Part shown: one piece after another, positions 24,551 through 34,255 of the stretch | Numbering within the stretch: position 1 is the first letter of the stretch | How the letters are laid out: every line of letters starts with the position of its first letter | NCBI RefSeq assembly: GCF_015291745.1 | Contig: NZ_CP030059.1 | Coordinates: forward strand, 682,001-746,000 | Length of the DNA: 64,000 bases | Direction: 5' to 3' | Source of the DNA: Bradyrhizobium sp. CCBAU 53351 | GTDB lineage: Bacteria > Pseudomonadota > Alphaproteobacteria > Rhizobiales > Xanthobacteraceae | The notes under the pieces: model-generated | Seen by the model: the letters and a program-made list of their open reading frames with translations, nothing else | What the model was told of the DNA's origin: nothing | Databases searched by the model: none | Made by a program: the position numbers and the translations under genes

Positions 24551-25690
24551 ATGCCCTTTGACCTGATCCTGCGCGGGGGCCGCGTGATCGACCCCTCGCA
24601 GAAACTCGATGCCGTGACCGATGTCGCCTTCGCCGGCGGCAAGGTGGCGGCGGTCGGCAGCGCGCTGAAGGCCGATCCGGGCACCGAGGTACGCGACGTC
24701 TCGCAGTTCATCGTCACGCCGGGGCTGATCGATCTGCACACCCACGTCTATTGGGGCGGCACCTCGCTCGGCATCGACGCCGAGGAGTTCTGCCGGCTCT
24801 CCGGCGTCACCACGGCGGTCGATACCGGCAGCGCCGGGCCGGGCAATTTCGCCGGCTTCCGCAAGCATGTGATCGAGCCGAGCCAGGTCCGCATCCTCGC
24901 CTATTTGCATGTCTCGCATGCCGGTATCTTCGGCTTCTCGCACCGGATCATGGTCGGCGAGAGCGAGGAGCTGCGATTGATGAATCCGATCGAGGCCGCG
25001 AAGGTCGCTGATGCCAATCGCGACCTCATCGTCGGCATCAAGGTGCGCGTCGGACTGCATTCCTCGGGCACGTCAGGGGCGGTGCCGCTCGACATTGCGC
25101 TGCAGGTTGCCGACGAGGTCGGCATGCCCCTGATGGCGCATATCGATCATCCGCCGCCGAGCTATGAAGAGGTCCTGGCACGTCTGCGTCCCGGCGACGT
25201 GCTGACCCACGCGTTCCGCCCGTTCCCGAACACGCCCGCAACCGCGCAGGGCACGGTGAAGAAGGCGGTGCTGGATGCGCGCGAGCGCGGCGTGCTGTTC
25301 GACATCGGCCACGGCAAGGGTTCGTTCGCCTTCAAGACCGCGCGCGCGATGCTCGCCAACGGCTTCTATCCCGACACCATCTCATCCGACATCCATCAGC
25401 TCTGCATCGACGGCCCGGCCTTCGACCAGGTCACGACCCTGTCGAAATTCCTGTGCATGGGCATGGAGCTGTCCGACGTGATCGCGGCCTCGACGGTGAA
25501 TGCGGCGATGGCGCTGCGGCGTCCCGAGCTCGGCAGCCTCAAGCCGGGCAGCGTCGGCGACGCCACGCTGATCTCGGTGCGCCAAGGCCAGTTCGACTAC
25601 GAGGACGTCGTCGGCGAGCACCTGATCGGTGATCGCAAGATCGTGTCCGAAGGCGTCGTCATCGGCGGCCGCTGGTGGCATCCGAACTAG
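24551..25690 (+). CDS. Amidohydrolase/deacetylase family metallohydrolase
   Basis: 379 aa cytoplasmic enzyme of the amidohydrolase superfamily, close to the dihydroorotase/D-aminoacylase-like branch. N-terminal beta domain LILRGGRVIDPSQKLDAVTDV; metal site HTHVYWGG (His about 62, 64); Lys in GIKVRVG, a candidate carboxylated lysine; His in MAHIDHPP; THAFRPF; and Asp in ISSDIHQLC. All metal-ligand positions look occupied, so it should be active; the substrate (an acylated amino acid, cyclic amide or similar) is not readable. The start is ATG 24551, with GGAGACGACG ahead; the longer open frame covers the tRNA-like fragment and is rejected. Confidence 0.85.
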   Translation: MPFDLILRGGRVIDPSQKLDAVTDVAFAGGKVAAVGSALKADPGTEVRDVSQFIVTPGLIDLHTHVYWGGTSLGIDAEEFCRLSGVTTAVDTGSAGPGNFAGFRKHVIEPSQVRILAYLHVSHAGIFGFSHRIMVGESEELRLMNPIEAAKVADANRDLIVGIKVRVGLHSSGTSGAVPLDIALQVADEVGMPLMAHIDHPPPSYEEVLARLRPGDVLTHAFRPFPNTPATAQGTVKKAVLDARERGVLFDIGHGKGSFAFKTARAMLANGFYPDTISSDIHQLCIDGPAFDQVTTLSKFLCMGMELSDVIAASTVNAAMALRRPELGSLKPGSVGDATLISVRQGQFDYEDVVGEHLIGDRKIVSEGVVIGGRWWHPN

Positions 25691-25710
25691 AGCTTTGTGA
25701 GGCCGCGAGC

Positions 25711-27321
25711 CTACTCGTTCTTTTCCACATTCCAGAACATCGGCGTTGCCGGGCCGTCGATCACGCCGGTCAGTGATTTGCGCCATGCGCTCGGCGCCTG
25801 GAACTGGCCGAGCGGGATGTAGATCACTTGATCGTAGGCTTCCTTCTGCACGTCGAGGGCGATCTTCTTCTGCTCTTCAGGTGAAGTGGCGCGAGCGAAG
25901 GCGTCGCGCATCTCCTCGAGCTTGGGGTCCTCGGACCAGCCGTACCAGCCGCCACTCGTGCCCTTGCCGCCCATCGGGACGTTGACCAGCGGGTTCAATG
26001 AGTCGGCGGCGCCCTGGTAGGTGAAGAACATGTTCCAGCCGCCTTCCTTCGGCGACTTCTGGCTGGCGCGGCGGGTCACTAAGGTCTGCCAGTCCATGGC
26101 CTGAAGGTCGACCTTGAATCCGGCCTCGCGCAGCAGCTGCGCGACCACGATCGGCTGCGCTTTCAGCAGGATCTGGTCGCCTGGCGCCAAGATCACCACG
26201 GGCGTGCCGTCATAGCCGGACTCTGCCAACGCCTTCTTCGCGTCCGCCATTCCGTTTCCCTTCATCAGGGTCTCGCCGCCGGCATCGCTGGCCAGCGGCG
26301 TATCGCAGATGAAGAATGCGCCGCAGAACTTGTAGTACTTAGGATTGCCGATCTGGGCGTCGAGCACGTCCTTTTGGTTGATCGCGAGCAGCGCGGCGCG
26401 GCGGATCTTCACATTGTCGAACGGCGGGTGCAGGAAGTTCATCCGGCCGAACGACTGGAAGCCGAACTTGTTCAAGATGGAAACAGTGATGTCCGGGTTG
26501 GACTCGAGCGCGGGCAGCATGTCGAACGGCGGAGTTTCAACGAAATCGACATCGCCGGATTGCAGCGCGTTGAGCGCGGTCTGCGCATCCGGCATCGTGA
26601 TCCACTCGACACGGTCGACCTTGACCACCTTGCCGCCCGATGTCCATTCGGCCGGCTCCTTGCGCGGCACATAGTCGGTGTTCTTTTCGTAGATGGCTTT
26701 CACGCCAGGCTGGAATTCGCTCGCGACGAACTTGAATGGGCCGGAGCCGATCTGCTCCGGAATCTGCTTGGTGATCGGGGTCTCGGCCAACCGCTTCGGC
26801 ATCATGAAGGCGACAACGGCCGACGGCTTGGCGATCGTCTCCAGCACCAGGCCATAGGGCTCCTTCAGCTTGAGCACGATGGTCTTGGCGTCCGTTGCCT
26901 CGATTCCCGAAGTGAAGTCCATCAGCTTGCGCGCCATGCCGTCGACGCTCGTGAACCAGCGCTTCAGCGAGGCGACGCAGTCCTCCGCCGTCACCGGCGC
27001 GCCGTCATGCCACTTCAGGCCGTCGCGCAGGGTGAAGGTGTAGGTCAGCTTGTCCGCGGACACCGTCCAGTCGGCCATCTGCGGCCGCACCTTGAAGCTG
27101 GAATCGATGCCCAGCAGCGTATCGTAGACCATGTAGCCATGGTCGCGGGTGATGATGGCCGTCGTGAAGCCGGGATCGGTGACGCGAAGGTCCGACTGCA
27201 TCACCGCAGTCAGGATTTTCTTTCCGGTCGCGGCGGATGCAACCGACGTCCAAGCGGCAGTAAGCGCCGATGGTGCAATAACCGCAAGCTGAAGCAGTTT
27301 CCGTCGCGAGACGTGAACCAT
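25711..27321 (-). CDS. Dipeptide/oligopeptide-type ABC transporter substrate-binding protein
   Basis: 536 aa periplasmic receptor of the SBP_bac_5 (DppA/OppA) family. It starts at ATG 27321 with GGGAGA upstream; the N terminus MVHVSRRKLLQLAVIAPSAL is Tat-like with AASA-type cleavage. Family features: DPGFTTAIITRDHGYMVYDTLLG, LRDGLKWHDGAPVTAEDCVASLKRW, and NFLHPPFDNVKIRRAALLAINQ. It has no adjacent permease or ATPase genes, so it is another orphan receptor. It is convergent with the amidohydrolase gene, whose product could process the peptide-like ligand (inference). Confidence 0.88.
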   Translation of the reverse strand: MVHVSRRKLLQLAVIAPSALTAAWTSVASAATGKKILTAVMQSDLRVTDPGFTTAIITRDHGYMVYDTLLGIDSSFKVRPQMADWTVSADKLTYTFTLRDGLKWHDGAPVTAEDCVASLKRWFTSVDGMARKLMDFTSGIEATDAKTIVLKLKEPYGLVLETIAKPSAVVAFMMPKRLAETPITKQIPEQIGSGPFKFVASEFQPGVKAIYEKNTDYVPRKEPAEWTSGGKVVKVDRVEWITMPDAQTALNALQSGDVDFVETPPFDMLPALESNPDITVSILNKFGFQSFGRMNFLHPPFDNVKIRRAALLAINQKDVLDAQIGNPKYYKFCGAFFICDTPLASDAGGETLMKGNGMADAKKALAESGYDGTPVVILAPGDQILLKAQPIVVAQLLREAGFKVDLQAMDWQTLVTRRASQKSPKEGGWNMFFTYQGAADSLNPLVNVPMGGKGTSGGWYGWSEDPKLEEMRDAFARATSPEEQKKIALDVQKEAYDQVIYIPLGQFQAPSAWRKSLTGVIDGPATPMFWNVEKNE

Positions 27322-27486
27322 TCGCAATTCTCCCGATGCAAACGAGACCGACGGCGGCTGCCGATGACGGGCAGCGTATGGTCTGTCGGCGCACCTTGCA
27401 ATGACGGGTTGTGTCGTAGAATCTCATTCCTTTGCGATCGGGCAAGGGCCGTCGGAATCGGCGGCGTGACGGCAGACCGCTTCGTC

Positions 27487-28084
<598 letters not shown>

Positions 28085-28092
<8 letters not shown>

Positions 28093-28546
28093 GGATATAG
28101 GCCCAGCCCTTGAGTTGCAGATCGACCACGCGTCCGATTCCGAACGGGACGAGGCTCGCGCCCGATATCAGCGGAATGGAGATCTGCTCCTTGGTTTCCG
28201 CGATCGCTTTTGACGACGCGCACATGCTGTAGGCGAGGTTGGGCAGCGACTGCCGCAGCGTCGCGAGCGGCTCGACGAGCGGAGTCTTGTCCGCCCGGAA
28301 CACGTCAATGCCCTTGCCGTTGGCGACCACCTCGATCAGCAATCTCGCACCCCTGTCGGCAAAATGCCTGGAGAGGTTGGCAGAGTAGCTGATCGCATGA
28401 CCCATGACATAGGGCTCGTTGCTGTCGATCAGGATCACGACGCCCTCGGTGAGGCGATCTTCCTTGGCCGCGGCGGTGCCGCCGGCCGTGAGGATCGACG
28501 CGCCTGCGAGCAGGCCCCTGCGGGACCATCCGTTGGCTGGGATCAT
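28085..28546 (-). CDS. DsrE-family protein with signal-like N terminus
   Basis: 153 aa from ATG 28546 (MIPANGWSRRGLLAGASILT). A Tat-like signal precedes a DsrE/DsrF-like domain: VVILIDSNEPYVMGHAISYSANLSRHF, then the characteristic LIEVVANGKGIDVFR. It has LAYSMCASSKAIAE, where one Cys sits at the position typical for persulfide-carrying DsrE proteins, and ends ISGASLVPFGIGRVVDLQLKGWAYIHA. Such proteins relay sulfur or sense redox state. It sits between the DoxX and TlpA genes on the same strand, which strengthens a sulfur/thiol theme. Confidence 0.8.
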
Positions 28547-28565
28547 GGCTGCGGCGTCCAGCTGC

Positions 28566-28994
28566 TCAAAATTGCCGAGCGGCAATCGGCGCCTTGTGGC
28601 CGCGTCCCCACAGCACGAACAGGCTGAGCGCGAGCAGGACGACATTGAGCGGCGTCACAGGCGCTTCGCCGCGCGAGATGTGGAAGACGAGCGCGAACAC
28701 CTGCAACACGGAACAGCCGAGTGCGGCCAGCACCGTCAGCCGCGGCAGGATCCGCGTCAGTGCCGGCAGCAGAATGCCGATCCCGCCGGCGAGATCGACC
28801 AGTCCGATGAAGCGGACGAACGTTGTGGAATGCTGGCCGGCCCAGGGCATCATCGCGGCAAGTTCGGGGATCGGCGTCAGCAGCTTGACCAGCCCGGCCG
28901 CGGTGAAAGCGAAGAAGATCAGGCCCTGTGCGGCCCAAAGGCCGATACGCAGGGCGCGGCCGGGTGTGGTGGTCTCATAGGTGGTAGTGGACAC
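28566..28994 (-). CDS. DoxX family membrane protein
   Basis: 142 aa from GTG 28994, supported by GGAG seven nt upstream; ATG 29027 is an alternative giving 153 aa. Four hydrophobic segments match the DoxX/MauE fold: LWAAQGLIFFAFTAAGLVKLL, FVRFIGLVDLAGGIGILLPAL, LTVLAALGCSVLQVFALVFH, and LNVVLLALSLFVLWG. DoxX proteins are subunits of thiosulfate:quinone oxidoreductase or general redox/detoxification membrane proteins. First gene of the operon with DsrE and TlpA; divergent from a LysR gene. Confidence 0.85.
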   Translation of the reverse strand: MSTTTYETTTPGRALRIGLWAAQGLIFFAFTAAGLVKLLTPIPELAAMMPWAGQHSTTFVRFIGLVDLAGGIGILLPALTRILPRLTVLAALGCSVLQVFALVFHISRGEAPVTPLNVVLLALSLFVLWGRGHKAPIAARQF

Positions 28995-29021
28995 GATGGT
29001 TCTCCAAAACGTGAGGGTCGC

Positions 29022-29060
29022 CACCATTTGATAGTTTCCTGATATTTGATCACTACGTGT
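29022..29060. promoter_or_regulatory. AT-rich divergent control region, DoxX operon / LysR gene
   Basis: A direct repeat ATTTGAT occurs at 29025-29031 and 29044-29050, 19 nt apart, in a low-GC stretch that ends in TGATCACTACGTG. LysR-type regulators commonly bind T-N11-A sites in such positions; the exact operator is not proven. Confidence 0.45.
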
Positions 29061-29097
29061 AATGGGATTAGTTCATTTCTCAGGTGTTGATGATCTT

Positions 29098-29982
29098 ATG
29101 GATTCTCTGACCAGCATGAGGATGTTTTGCCTGGTCGCCGAGCTGAAGAGCTTCGCGACCGCGGCGCAGCGCCTGCGCATCTCGCCCGCGATGGTGAGCA
29201 AGCACGTGATGCAACTCGAGAAGCGGCTGGGCACGCGGCTGCTTAACCGCACCAGCCGGCGCGTCAGCCTGAGCGAAAGCGGCGCGCTCTATTTCGAGCA
29301 GGCGCGGCAGATGCTGGACTCGCTCGACGAGGTCGAAGCCGCCGTCAGCAACGCGACGGTCGTTCCGCGCGGCACGCTGCGGCTGACCGCGCCGGTGTGG
29401 ATGGCGAACACGATCTTCGCGGGCGTGCTGGCGGATTACCAGGCGCGCTATCCGGAGGTCCGCCTCGACGTCGATCTCAGCGGACGGATGGTCAATCTGG
29501 TCGAGGAGGGATTCGATCTCGCCCTGCGCGCGACCGGCGCGCCCGACGAGGCGCTGATCGCGCGCCCCATCACCAAGGTCGCCTTCCATATGGTCGGCGC
29601 GCCCGCTTATCTCGATCGTGCGGGGCGCCCGACCAAATTGGCCGATCTCGCCGGCCAGGCGTTGCTGCACTACGCGCTGTACCCGGGTGAAAGCTTCTCC
29701 TTTGCGGGCGAGCACGGCACCGAGACCGTCAAGCTCAACCCGGTGCTGCGCAGCGGCAACGAAACGCTGCTGCACATGGCCGCGCTGGAAGGCATGGGTC
29801 TCGCTTTCCTGCCGAAATGGTTGGTCGCCGAGGACATCGCCGGTGGCCGCCTCGAGCACGTCATGCCCGGGCAGGTCATCTTCGAAGGAAAGCTGTTCGC
29901 GGTTTATCCGAGCCGCAAATATCTCTCCGCGAAGGTGCGGACCTTCATCGACTTCGTCGTGGCCGACCAGCGGATGAAGTAG
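29098..29982 (+). CDS. LysR-type transcriptional regulator
   Basis: 294 aa from ATG 29098 (MDSLTSMRMFCLVAEL); a 12-codon longer form from 29062 is possible. N-terminal winged helix-turn-helix: SFATAAQRLRISPAMVSKHV and LEKRLGTRLLNRTSRRVSLSESG. An effector-binding domain of about 200 aa follows (RGTLRLTAPVWMANT...LVEEGFDLALRATG). It resembles the branch controlling quinone/oxidoreductase genes. Divergent from the DoxX-DsrE-TlpA operon, it is the natural candidate for its regulator. Confidence 0.9.
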   Translation: MDSLTSMRMFCLVAELKSFATAAQRLRISPAMVSKHVMQLEKRLGTRLLNRTSRRVSLSESGALYFEQARQMLDSLDEVEAAVSNATVVPRGTLRLTAPVWMANTIFAGVLADYQARYPEVRLDVDLSGRMVNLVEEGFDLALRATGAPDEALIARPITKVAFHMVGAPAYLDRAGRPTKLADLAGQALLHYALYPGESFSFAGEHGTETVKLNPVLRSGNETLLHMAALEGMGLAFLPKWLVAEDIAGGRLEHVMPGQVIFEGKLFAVYPSRKYLSAKVRTFIDFVVADQRMK

Positions 29983-30019
29983 CCGCTCACAGCGACCTGA
30001 TTACAGCGACCTGACCCGA

Positions 30020-31165
30020 TCACAGCGACCTGGCGATCAGCAGCTTCATGATCTCGTTGGTGCCGCCATAGATCTTCTGGATGCGGGAATCGATGAAGAT
30101 GCGCGAGATCGGGTATTCCTGCATGTAACCGTAGCCGCCGAACAGCTGCAGGCATTCGTCGGCGGTCTCGACCTGCTTTTCCGAGCACCAGTATTTCGCC
30201 ATCGACGCCGTGACCGTGTCGAGATCTCCGGCGACCAGGCGCTCGATGCACCAGTCGACGAAGACGCGCGCGATCATCGCCTCGGTCTTGCGCTCGGCGA
30301 GCTTGAAGGCGGTGTTCTGGAAATCCATCAGCGGCTTGCCGAAGGCTTTGCGCTCCTTGGTGTAATCGACGGTGAGCTTGACCGCGCGCTCCATCGCGGC
30401 GACGGCGCCGACCGCGAGCGCAAGGCGCTCCTGCGGCAATTGCTGCATCAGCTGAACGAAGCCCTGGCCCTCCTCCTTGCCGAGCAGGTTATCCGGGGGC
30501 ACCGTCACATTGTCGAAGAAAAGCTCCGACGTGTCGGAGGCGTGCAGGCCGATCTTGTCGAGGTTGCGCCCGCGCTTGTAGCCGTCGGCGCCCGCGGTCT
30601 CGACCACGATCAGCGAGATGCCTTTGGCGCCCGCTTCGCCCGTGCGCGCGACGACGATGACGAGATCTGCAGCCTGGCCGTTGGTGATGAAAGTCTTCTG
30701 GCCGTTGATGACGTAGGAATTGCCCTGCTTCTTCGCCGTGGTCTTGACGGCTTGCAGATCCGAGCCGGTGCCGGGCTCGGTCATGGCGATGGCGCCGACC
30801 ATCTCGCCGGAGGCCATCTTCGGCAGCCAGCGCTTCTTCTGCTCCTCCGAACCGTAATTGAGGATGTAATGCGCGACAATGGCGCTGTGCACGGAGACGC
30901 CGGTCGTCAGCTCCGGCACTGTGCTTTCGAGGTCGTCCAGCACCGCGGCGTCATAGGCGAAGGTGGCGCCCAAGCCGCCATATTCCTCCGGCACGCTCGC
31001 CAATAGCGCGCCCATCTCGCCGAGCCCGCGCCAGGCGAAGCGGTCGACCATCTTCTGCTCGCGCCATTTCTCGGCGTGCGGCGCCAGATCCTTGGCGAGA
31101 TATTTCCGGAACTGGTCGCGGAAGACGTCGAGCTCTTCGGTCATCCAGGAGGAGCGATAGGCCAT
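30020..31165 (-). CDS. Acyl-CoA dehydrogenase (long-chain/isovaleryl type)
   Basis: 381 aa from ATG 31165 (MAYRSSWMTEELDVFRDQF); the longer open frame lacks support. FAD enzyme with GAIAMTEPGTGSDLQAVKTTA, GQKTFITNGQAADLVIVVAR, and C-terminal IQKIYGGTNEIMKLLIARSL. The usual medium-chain catalytic Glu site reads IYGGT, without Glu. The alternative catalytic Glu of the isovaleryl/long-chain type is present in LPQERLALAVG. It is complete and probably active, with chain length unknown. Divergent from a small hydrolase gene. Confidence 0.9.
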   Translation of the reverse strand: MAYRSSWMTEELDVFRDQFRKYLAKDLAPHAEKWREQKMVDRFAWRGLGEMGALLASVPEEYGGLGATFAYDAAVLDDLESTVPELTTGVSVHSAIVAHYILNYGSEEQKKRWLPKMASGEMVGAIAMTEPGTGSDLQAVKTTAKKQGNSYVINGQKTFITNGQAADLVIVVARTGEAGAKGISLIVVETAGADGYKRGRNLDKIGLHASDTSELFFDNVTVPPDNLLGKEEGQGFVQLMQQLPQERLALAVGAVAAMERAVKLTVDYTKERKAFGKPLMDFQNTAFKLAERKTEAMIARVFVDWCIERLVAGDLDTVTASMAKYWCSEKQVETADECLQLFGGYGYMQEYPISRIFIDSRIQKIYGGTNEIMKLLIARSL

Positions 31166-31291
31166 GATACCCTCGGTTGCTGCGGCTTGCCTGCTAGGTA
31201 GGCCAGCGGGCGGCGGCAATTATTGTGTTTTCAGGCTGCGCCGGGGACGCTACCAAGGCGGCCGTAACAGCGTCTGTCGGGATGGTTGATT

Positions 31292-31969
31292 GTGGCTGTC
31301 AAAACAAGAGAGCTCAAGCTCGACATCGAGCGCGTCGGCACGGTCTCGGCGATCCTGACGCAGCCTGACAAGGCGCGCGCCTGCTACGTGCTGGCGCATG
31401 GTGCGGGTGCGGATATGCGGCATTCCTTCATGGCGAAGGTCGCAGCAGGTCTCGCCGACCGCGGCCTCGCGACATTCCGCTTCAATTTCCCCTACATGGA
31501 AGAGAAGAAGGGACGTCCCGACCAGCCGGCCGTTGCGCACGCCACCGTCCGTGCGGCGGTGGCGGAGGCGGCGCGGCTATGCCCCGGGATGACACTCGTG
31601 GCGGGCGGCAAATCGTTCGGCGGGCGCATGACCTCGCAGGCGCAGTCCAAGGCGCCGTTGCCCGAAGTGAAGGGGCTCGCCTTCCTGGGCTTTCCCCTGC
31701 ACGCCGCCAAGAAGCCGTCATCCGAACGCGCCGAGCACCTCGCCGGTATCGCCATCCCCATGCTGTTCCTGCAAGGCACCCGCGATGAGCTGGCCGACCT
31801 CGGTCATCTCAGGCCTGTCATCGCATCGCTCGGGGCGAAGGCGACGCTGCACGAGGTCGAAGGCGGCGATCACTCCTTCGCGGTGCTGAAGAGGTCCGGC
31901 CGGACCAATGATGAGGCGCTCACGGAGGTGCTGGACACGCTGGCGGCCTGGATCAACAGTCTCGCCTGA
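31292..31969 (+). CDS. Alpha/beta hydrolase, KANL3/Tex30-like
   Basis: About 225 aa (GTG 31292; TTG 31286 also possible). Fold features: ACYVLAHGAGADMRHSFM with an HGAG oxyanion segment, the nucleophile elbow AGGKSFGGRM (Ser), the acid in LQGTRDELADL, and His in EGGDHSFAVL. This catalytic set is the Tex30/KANL3/dienelactone-hydrolase-like branch. Substrate unknown. It ends 3 nt before the stop of the convergent PanE-like gene. Confidence 0.8.
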   Translation: MAVKTRELKLDIERVGTVSAILTQPDKARACYVLAHGAGADMRHSFMAKVAAGLADRGLATFRFNFPYMEEKKGRPDQPAVAHATVRAAVAEAARLCPGMTLVAGGKSFGGRMTSQAQSKAPLPEVKGLAFLGFPLHAAKKPSSERAEHLAGIAIPMLFLQGTRDELADLGHLRPVIASLGAKATLHEVEGGDHSFAVLKRSGRTNDEALTEVLDTLAAWINSLA

Positions 31970-31972
31970 AGT

Positions 31973-32947
31973 TCAGGCGGAATAGAGCCCCTTGTCCCGC
32001 GCCTTCTGGATTGCCAGCGCCGCGATCAAATCGAGCGTCGGCGTCGACAGGCCGGCGGCGCGCGCGAACGCGGCAGGCGCCCTGACCAGCACGTCGATCT
32101 CCATGGCGCGGCCCAGTTCGTAATCCTGCAGCAGCGAGGGCTTGTGGTTGGGGGCGGGGCCGCTGCGCGTCACGCGCTTGACCTCGGGGATGAAATGCTG
32201 GGCGATGTCGTTGGCCTCGTTCAGCATGCGCGGAATGACCTCGGTAAAAGCAGGATCGTCGCGCACGCCGCGTGCGGTCTGGCCGGTGAGCAGGCACAGC
32301 ACCGACAGCGACATGTTGGTCAGCAGCTTTGACCAGATCGCCTCGCGGATCTCGGCCACCGGCGGAGATTCCAGCCGCGCGTCGTTGAAGACGTTGCGAA
32401 GTTTTGTGATCCGCTCGCAATTGCGGTCGTCGCATTCGCCGATCAGGAGACGGTTGCGGTCCGGGGTGAGGTTATGCACCACGCCGGGCGCGATCACCTC
32501 GTTGGAGGAGAAGACGACACCGCCGATGATCCTCTCCTTCGGTATGCAGGCGCGCAGGCGCCCGCCGGGGTCGAGGAAGGATATGTCCGGCGGCGTCGGA
32601 TGCCGCGGCGGCAGGCCGATCCCGTACCACCAGGGAATGCCGTTCTGCGCGAACACGATGGCGGTATCGTCCTGCAGCAGCGGCTTGACGCTGGCGACCA
32701 GCCCCGGCAGCGCGGTTGCCTTCAGCGTGGAGATCACGACATCCTGCGGCCCGAGCTGGGCCGCATCGCCTGACGCGTTCACCTTGGCGGAGACCTCGGA
32801 ATCGCCGACCCGCAGCTTAAGGCCGGCCGCGCGCGCCGCCTCCAGATGCGCACCGCGCATCACGCATGAAACCTCATGGCCTGCCCGCGCCAGCCGGACC
32901 GCGATGTGGCTGCCGACGGCGCCCGCGCCGAAAATGCAGATGCGCAT
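31973..32947 (-). CDS. 2-dehydropantoate 2-reductase family protein (second copy)
   Basis: 324 aa from ATG 32947. Rossmann motif ICIFGAGAVGSHIAVRLARAG, FAQNGIPWWYGIGLP (the QNG region), AIWSKLLTNMSLSVLCLLTG with the catalytic Lys, and the C-terminal SLLQDYELGRAMEIDVLV signature. The extra GIPWWYG segment is seen in family members that act on substrates other than ketopantoate. Only distantly like the copy at 15231. Divergent from the enoyl-CoA hydratase gene. Confidence 0.85.
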   Translation of the reverse strand: MRICIFGAGAVGSHIAVRLARAGHEVSCVMRGAHLEAARAAGLKLRVGDSEVSAKVNASGDAAQLGPQDVVISTLKATALPGLVASVKPLLQDDTAIVFAQNGIPWWYGIGLPPRHPTPPDISFLDPGGRLRACIPKERIIGGVVFSSNEVIAPGVVHNLTPDRNRLLIGECDDRNCERITKLRNVFNDARLESPPVAEIREAIWSKLLTNMSLSVLCLLTGQTARGVRDDPAFTEVIPRMLNEANDIAQHFIPEVKRVTRSGPAPNHKPSLLQDYELGRAMEIDVLVRAPAAFARAAGLSTPTLDLIAALAIQKARDKGLYSA

Positions 32948-33100
32948 GATGATTCCGTCCTGTCCCTTGGTGCCGTCAGGCCGCAGCATGACACAAGCCG
33001 CCATGCGATGGGCGCGACCGCCCCACGCTGGAAAGATATGGATCGGGGTGCGCCAGCTCGGCCATAGTGCGCGCCAAGGAAACGAAGCGGAGGATCGCCG

Positions 33101-33904
33101 ATGACTGCCAGCCCCGTCCTGTGGACCCTTGATGAGCGTGGGGTTGCAACCGTCACGTTGAACCGGCCGGAGGTCAACAATGCCTATGACGGCGCGCTGA
33201 TCGCGGGCGTGCTCGCGGCCATGGACGAGCTCGGCAAGAAACCCAATTTACGCGTCGTCGTGCTGAGGGGTAACGGCAAGCACTTCCAGGCCGGCGCCGA
33301 TTTGAAATGGATCAACGGCGTGCGGCCGCAATCGGCCGAGGCGAACGAAGCGGCATCCCGTGCGACGTTCGAGGCCGTGCAGCGGCTCAACACGCTGCCG
33401 ATTCCGACGGTCGCCCTGGTGCAGGGCGGCTGCTTCGGCGGCGGCACCGGCGTGATTGCGGCTTGCGACGTCGTGATCGCCGCGGACAATGCGCTGTTCT
33501 CGATCACCGAGGTGCGCTGGGGCCTGACGGCCGCGATCATCATCCCGCAGCTCTGCGATGCCATCGGCGTGCGGCAGGTCCGCCGCTACGCGCTGACCGG
33601 CGAACGTTTTGGCGCCGAGGACGCGCGCCGCATCGGCCTCGTGCACGAGGTGGTGCCGCTCGCCGAGCTCGAATCTGCAGGCAGCAAGGTGGTCGAGCAA
33701 TTGCTCGCCAACGGGCCTGAAGCGATGGCCGAGACCAAGCGGCTTGCCCTGGAGAGCTCGTTCGGCGGAATGGCGGTGGACGATGCGGCTTACAAGCGGC
33801 TCGTGCAGCTGCATTCGCTCAAGCGCCAGAGCGCGGAGGCGGCGGAAGGGCTGGCATCGTTCGCCGAGAAGCGGGCCGGGAATTGGGGCGGCGCGAAGGG
33901 CTGA
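33101..33904 (+). CDS. Enoyl-CoA hydratase/methylglutaconyl-CoA hydratase-like
   Basis: 267 aa crotonase-fold enzyme. TVTLNRPEVNNAYDGALI, first oxyanion segment HFQAGADLKWI, second GGCFGGGTGVIAACDVVIAA. Catalytic Glu is present in FSITEVRWGLTAA, so hydratase activity is plausible; the second Glu position reads RRYALTG. Such sequences are typical of leucine or isoprenoid side-chain degradation, but no carboxylase genes are nearby. The stop lies 4 nt from the convergent small secreted protein gene. Confidence 0.87.
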   Translation: MTASPVLWTLDERGVATVTLNRPEVNNAYDGALIAGVLAAMDELGKKPNLRVVVLRGNGKHFQAGADLKWINGVRPQSAEANEAASRATFEAVQRLNTLPIPTVALVQGGCFGGGTGVIAACDVVIAADNALFSITEVRWGLTAAIIIPQLCDAIGVRQVRRYALTGERFGAEDARRIGLVHEVVPLAELESAGSKVVEQLLANGPEAMAETKRLALESSFGGMAVDDAAYKRLVQLHSLKRQSAEAAEGLASFAEKRAGNWGGAKG

Positions 33905-33907
33905 ACG

Positions 33908-34180
33908 TCAGCAGCCGCGGCAGATGTTGTTGATACTGCGATAGACGGCGTCGTCGTCCTGTCGCATCTGGCGCAGCGTTTCGAGCGTCTTGCTCTCGTC
34001 GTTCGCGGGCGCGGGCTTGCGCTTGGCCGCGAGCTCGTCCTCCTGCCGCTTGTAGCAGGCTTCGCGCTCGAGCTTGGCCTGGATGAAGCGGCAGTTCTGC
34101 TCCACGGCTACGGCGGGAGCGCTGCAGAGCGCGAGAGCGACGAGGGCGGGCAGGGCGAATTTCACGACGATCGAATCCAT
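33908..34180 (-). CDS. Small secreted protein of unknown function
   Basis: 90 aa from ATG 34180 (MDSIVVKFALPALVALALCS). A signal peptide ends near AVAVE. The mature region has four cysteines (NCRFI, EACYK, NICRGC) and a charged helix (KLEREACYKRQEDELAAKRK). No family recognised; periplasmic location inferred. Confidence 0.7.
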   Translation of the reverse strand: MDSIVVKFALPALVALALCSAPAVAVEQNCRFIQAKLEREACYKRQEDELAAKRKPAPANDESKTLETLRQMRQDDDAVYRSINNICRGC

Positions 34181-34255
34181 GGCGGCCCTTCTCTCAGGTC
34201 CGCCGGTTAAGGGCAACCATCTTATGGGGCGTGTAGCCCGCATGCGAGGCGCTGC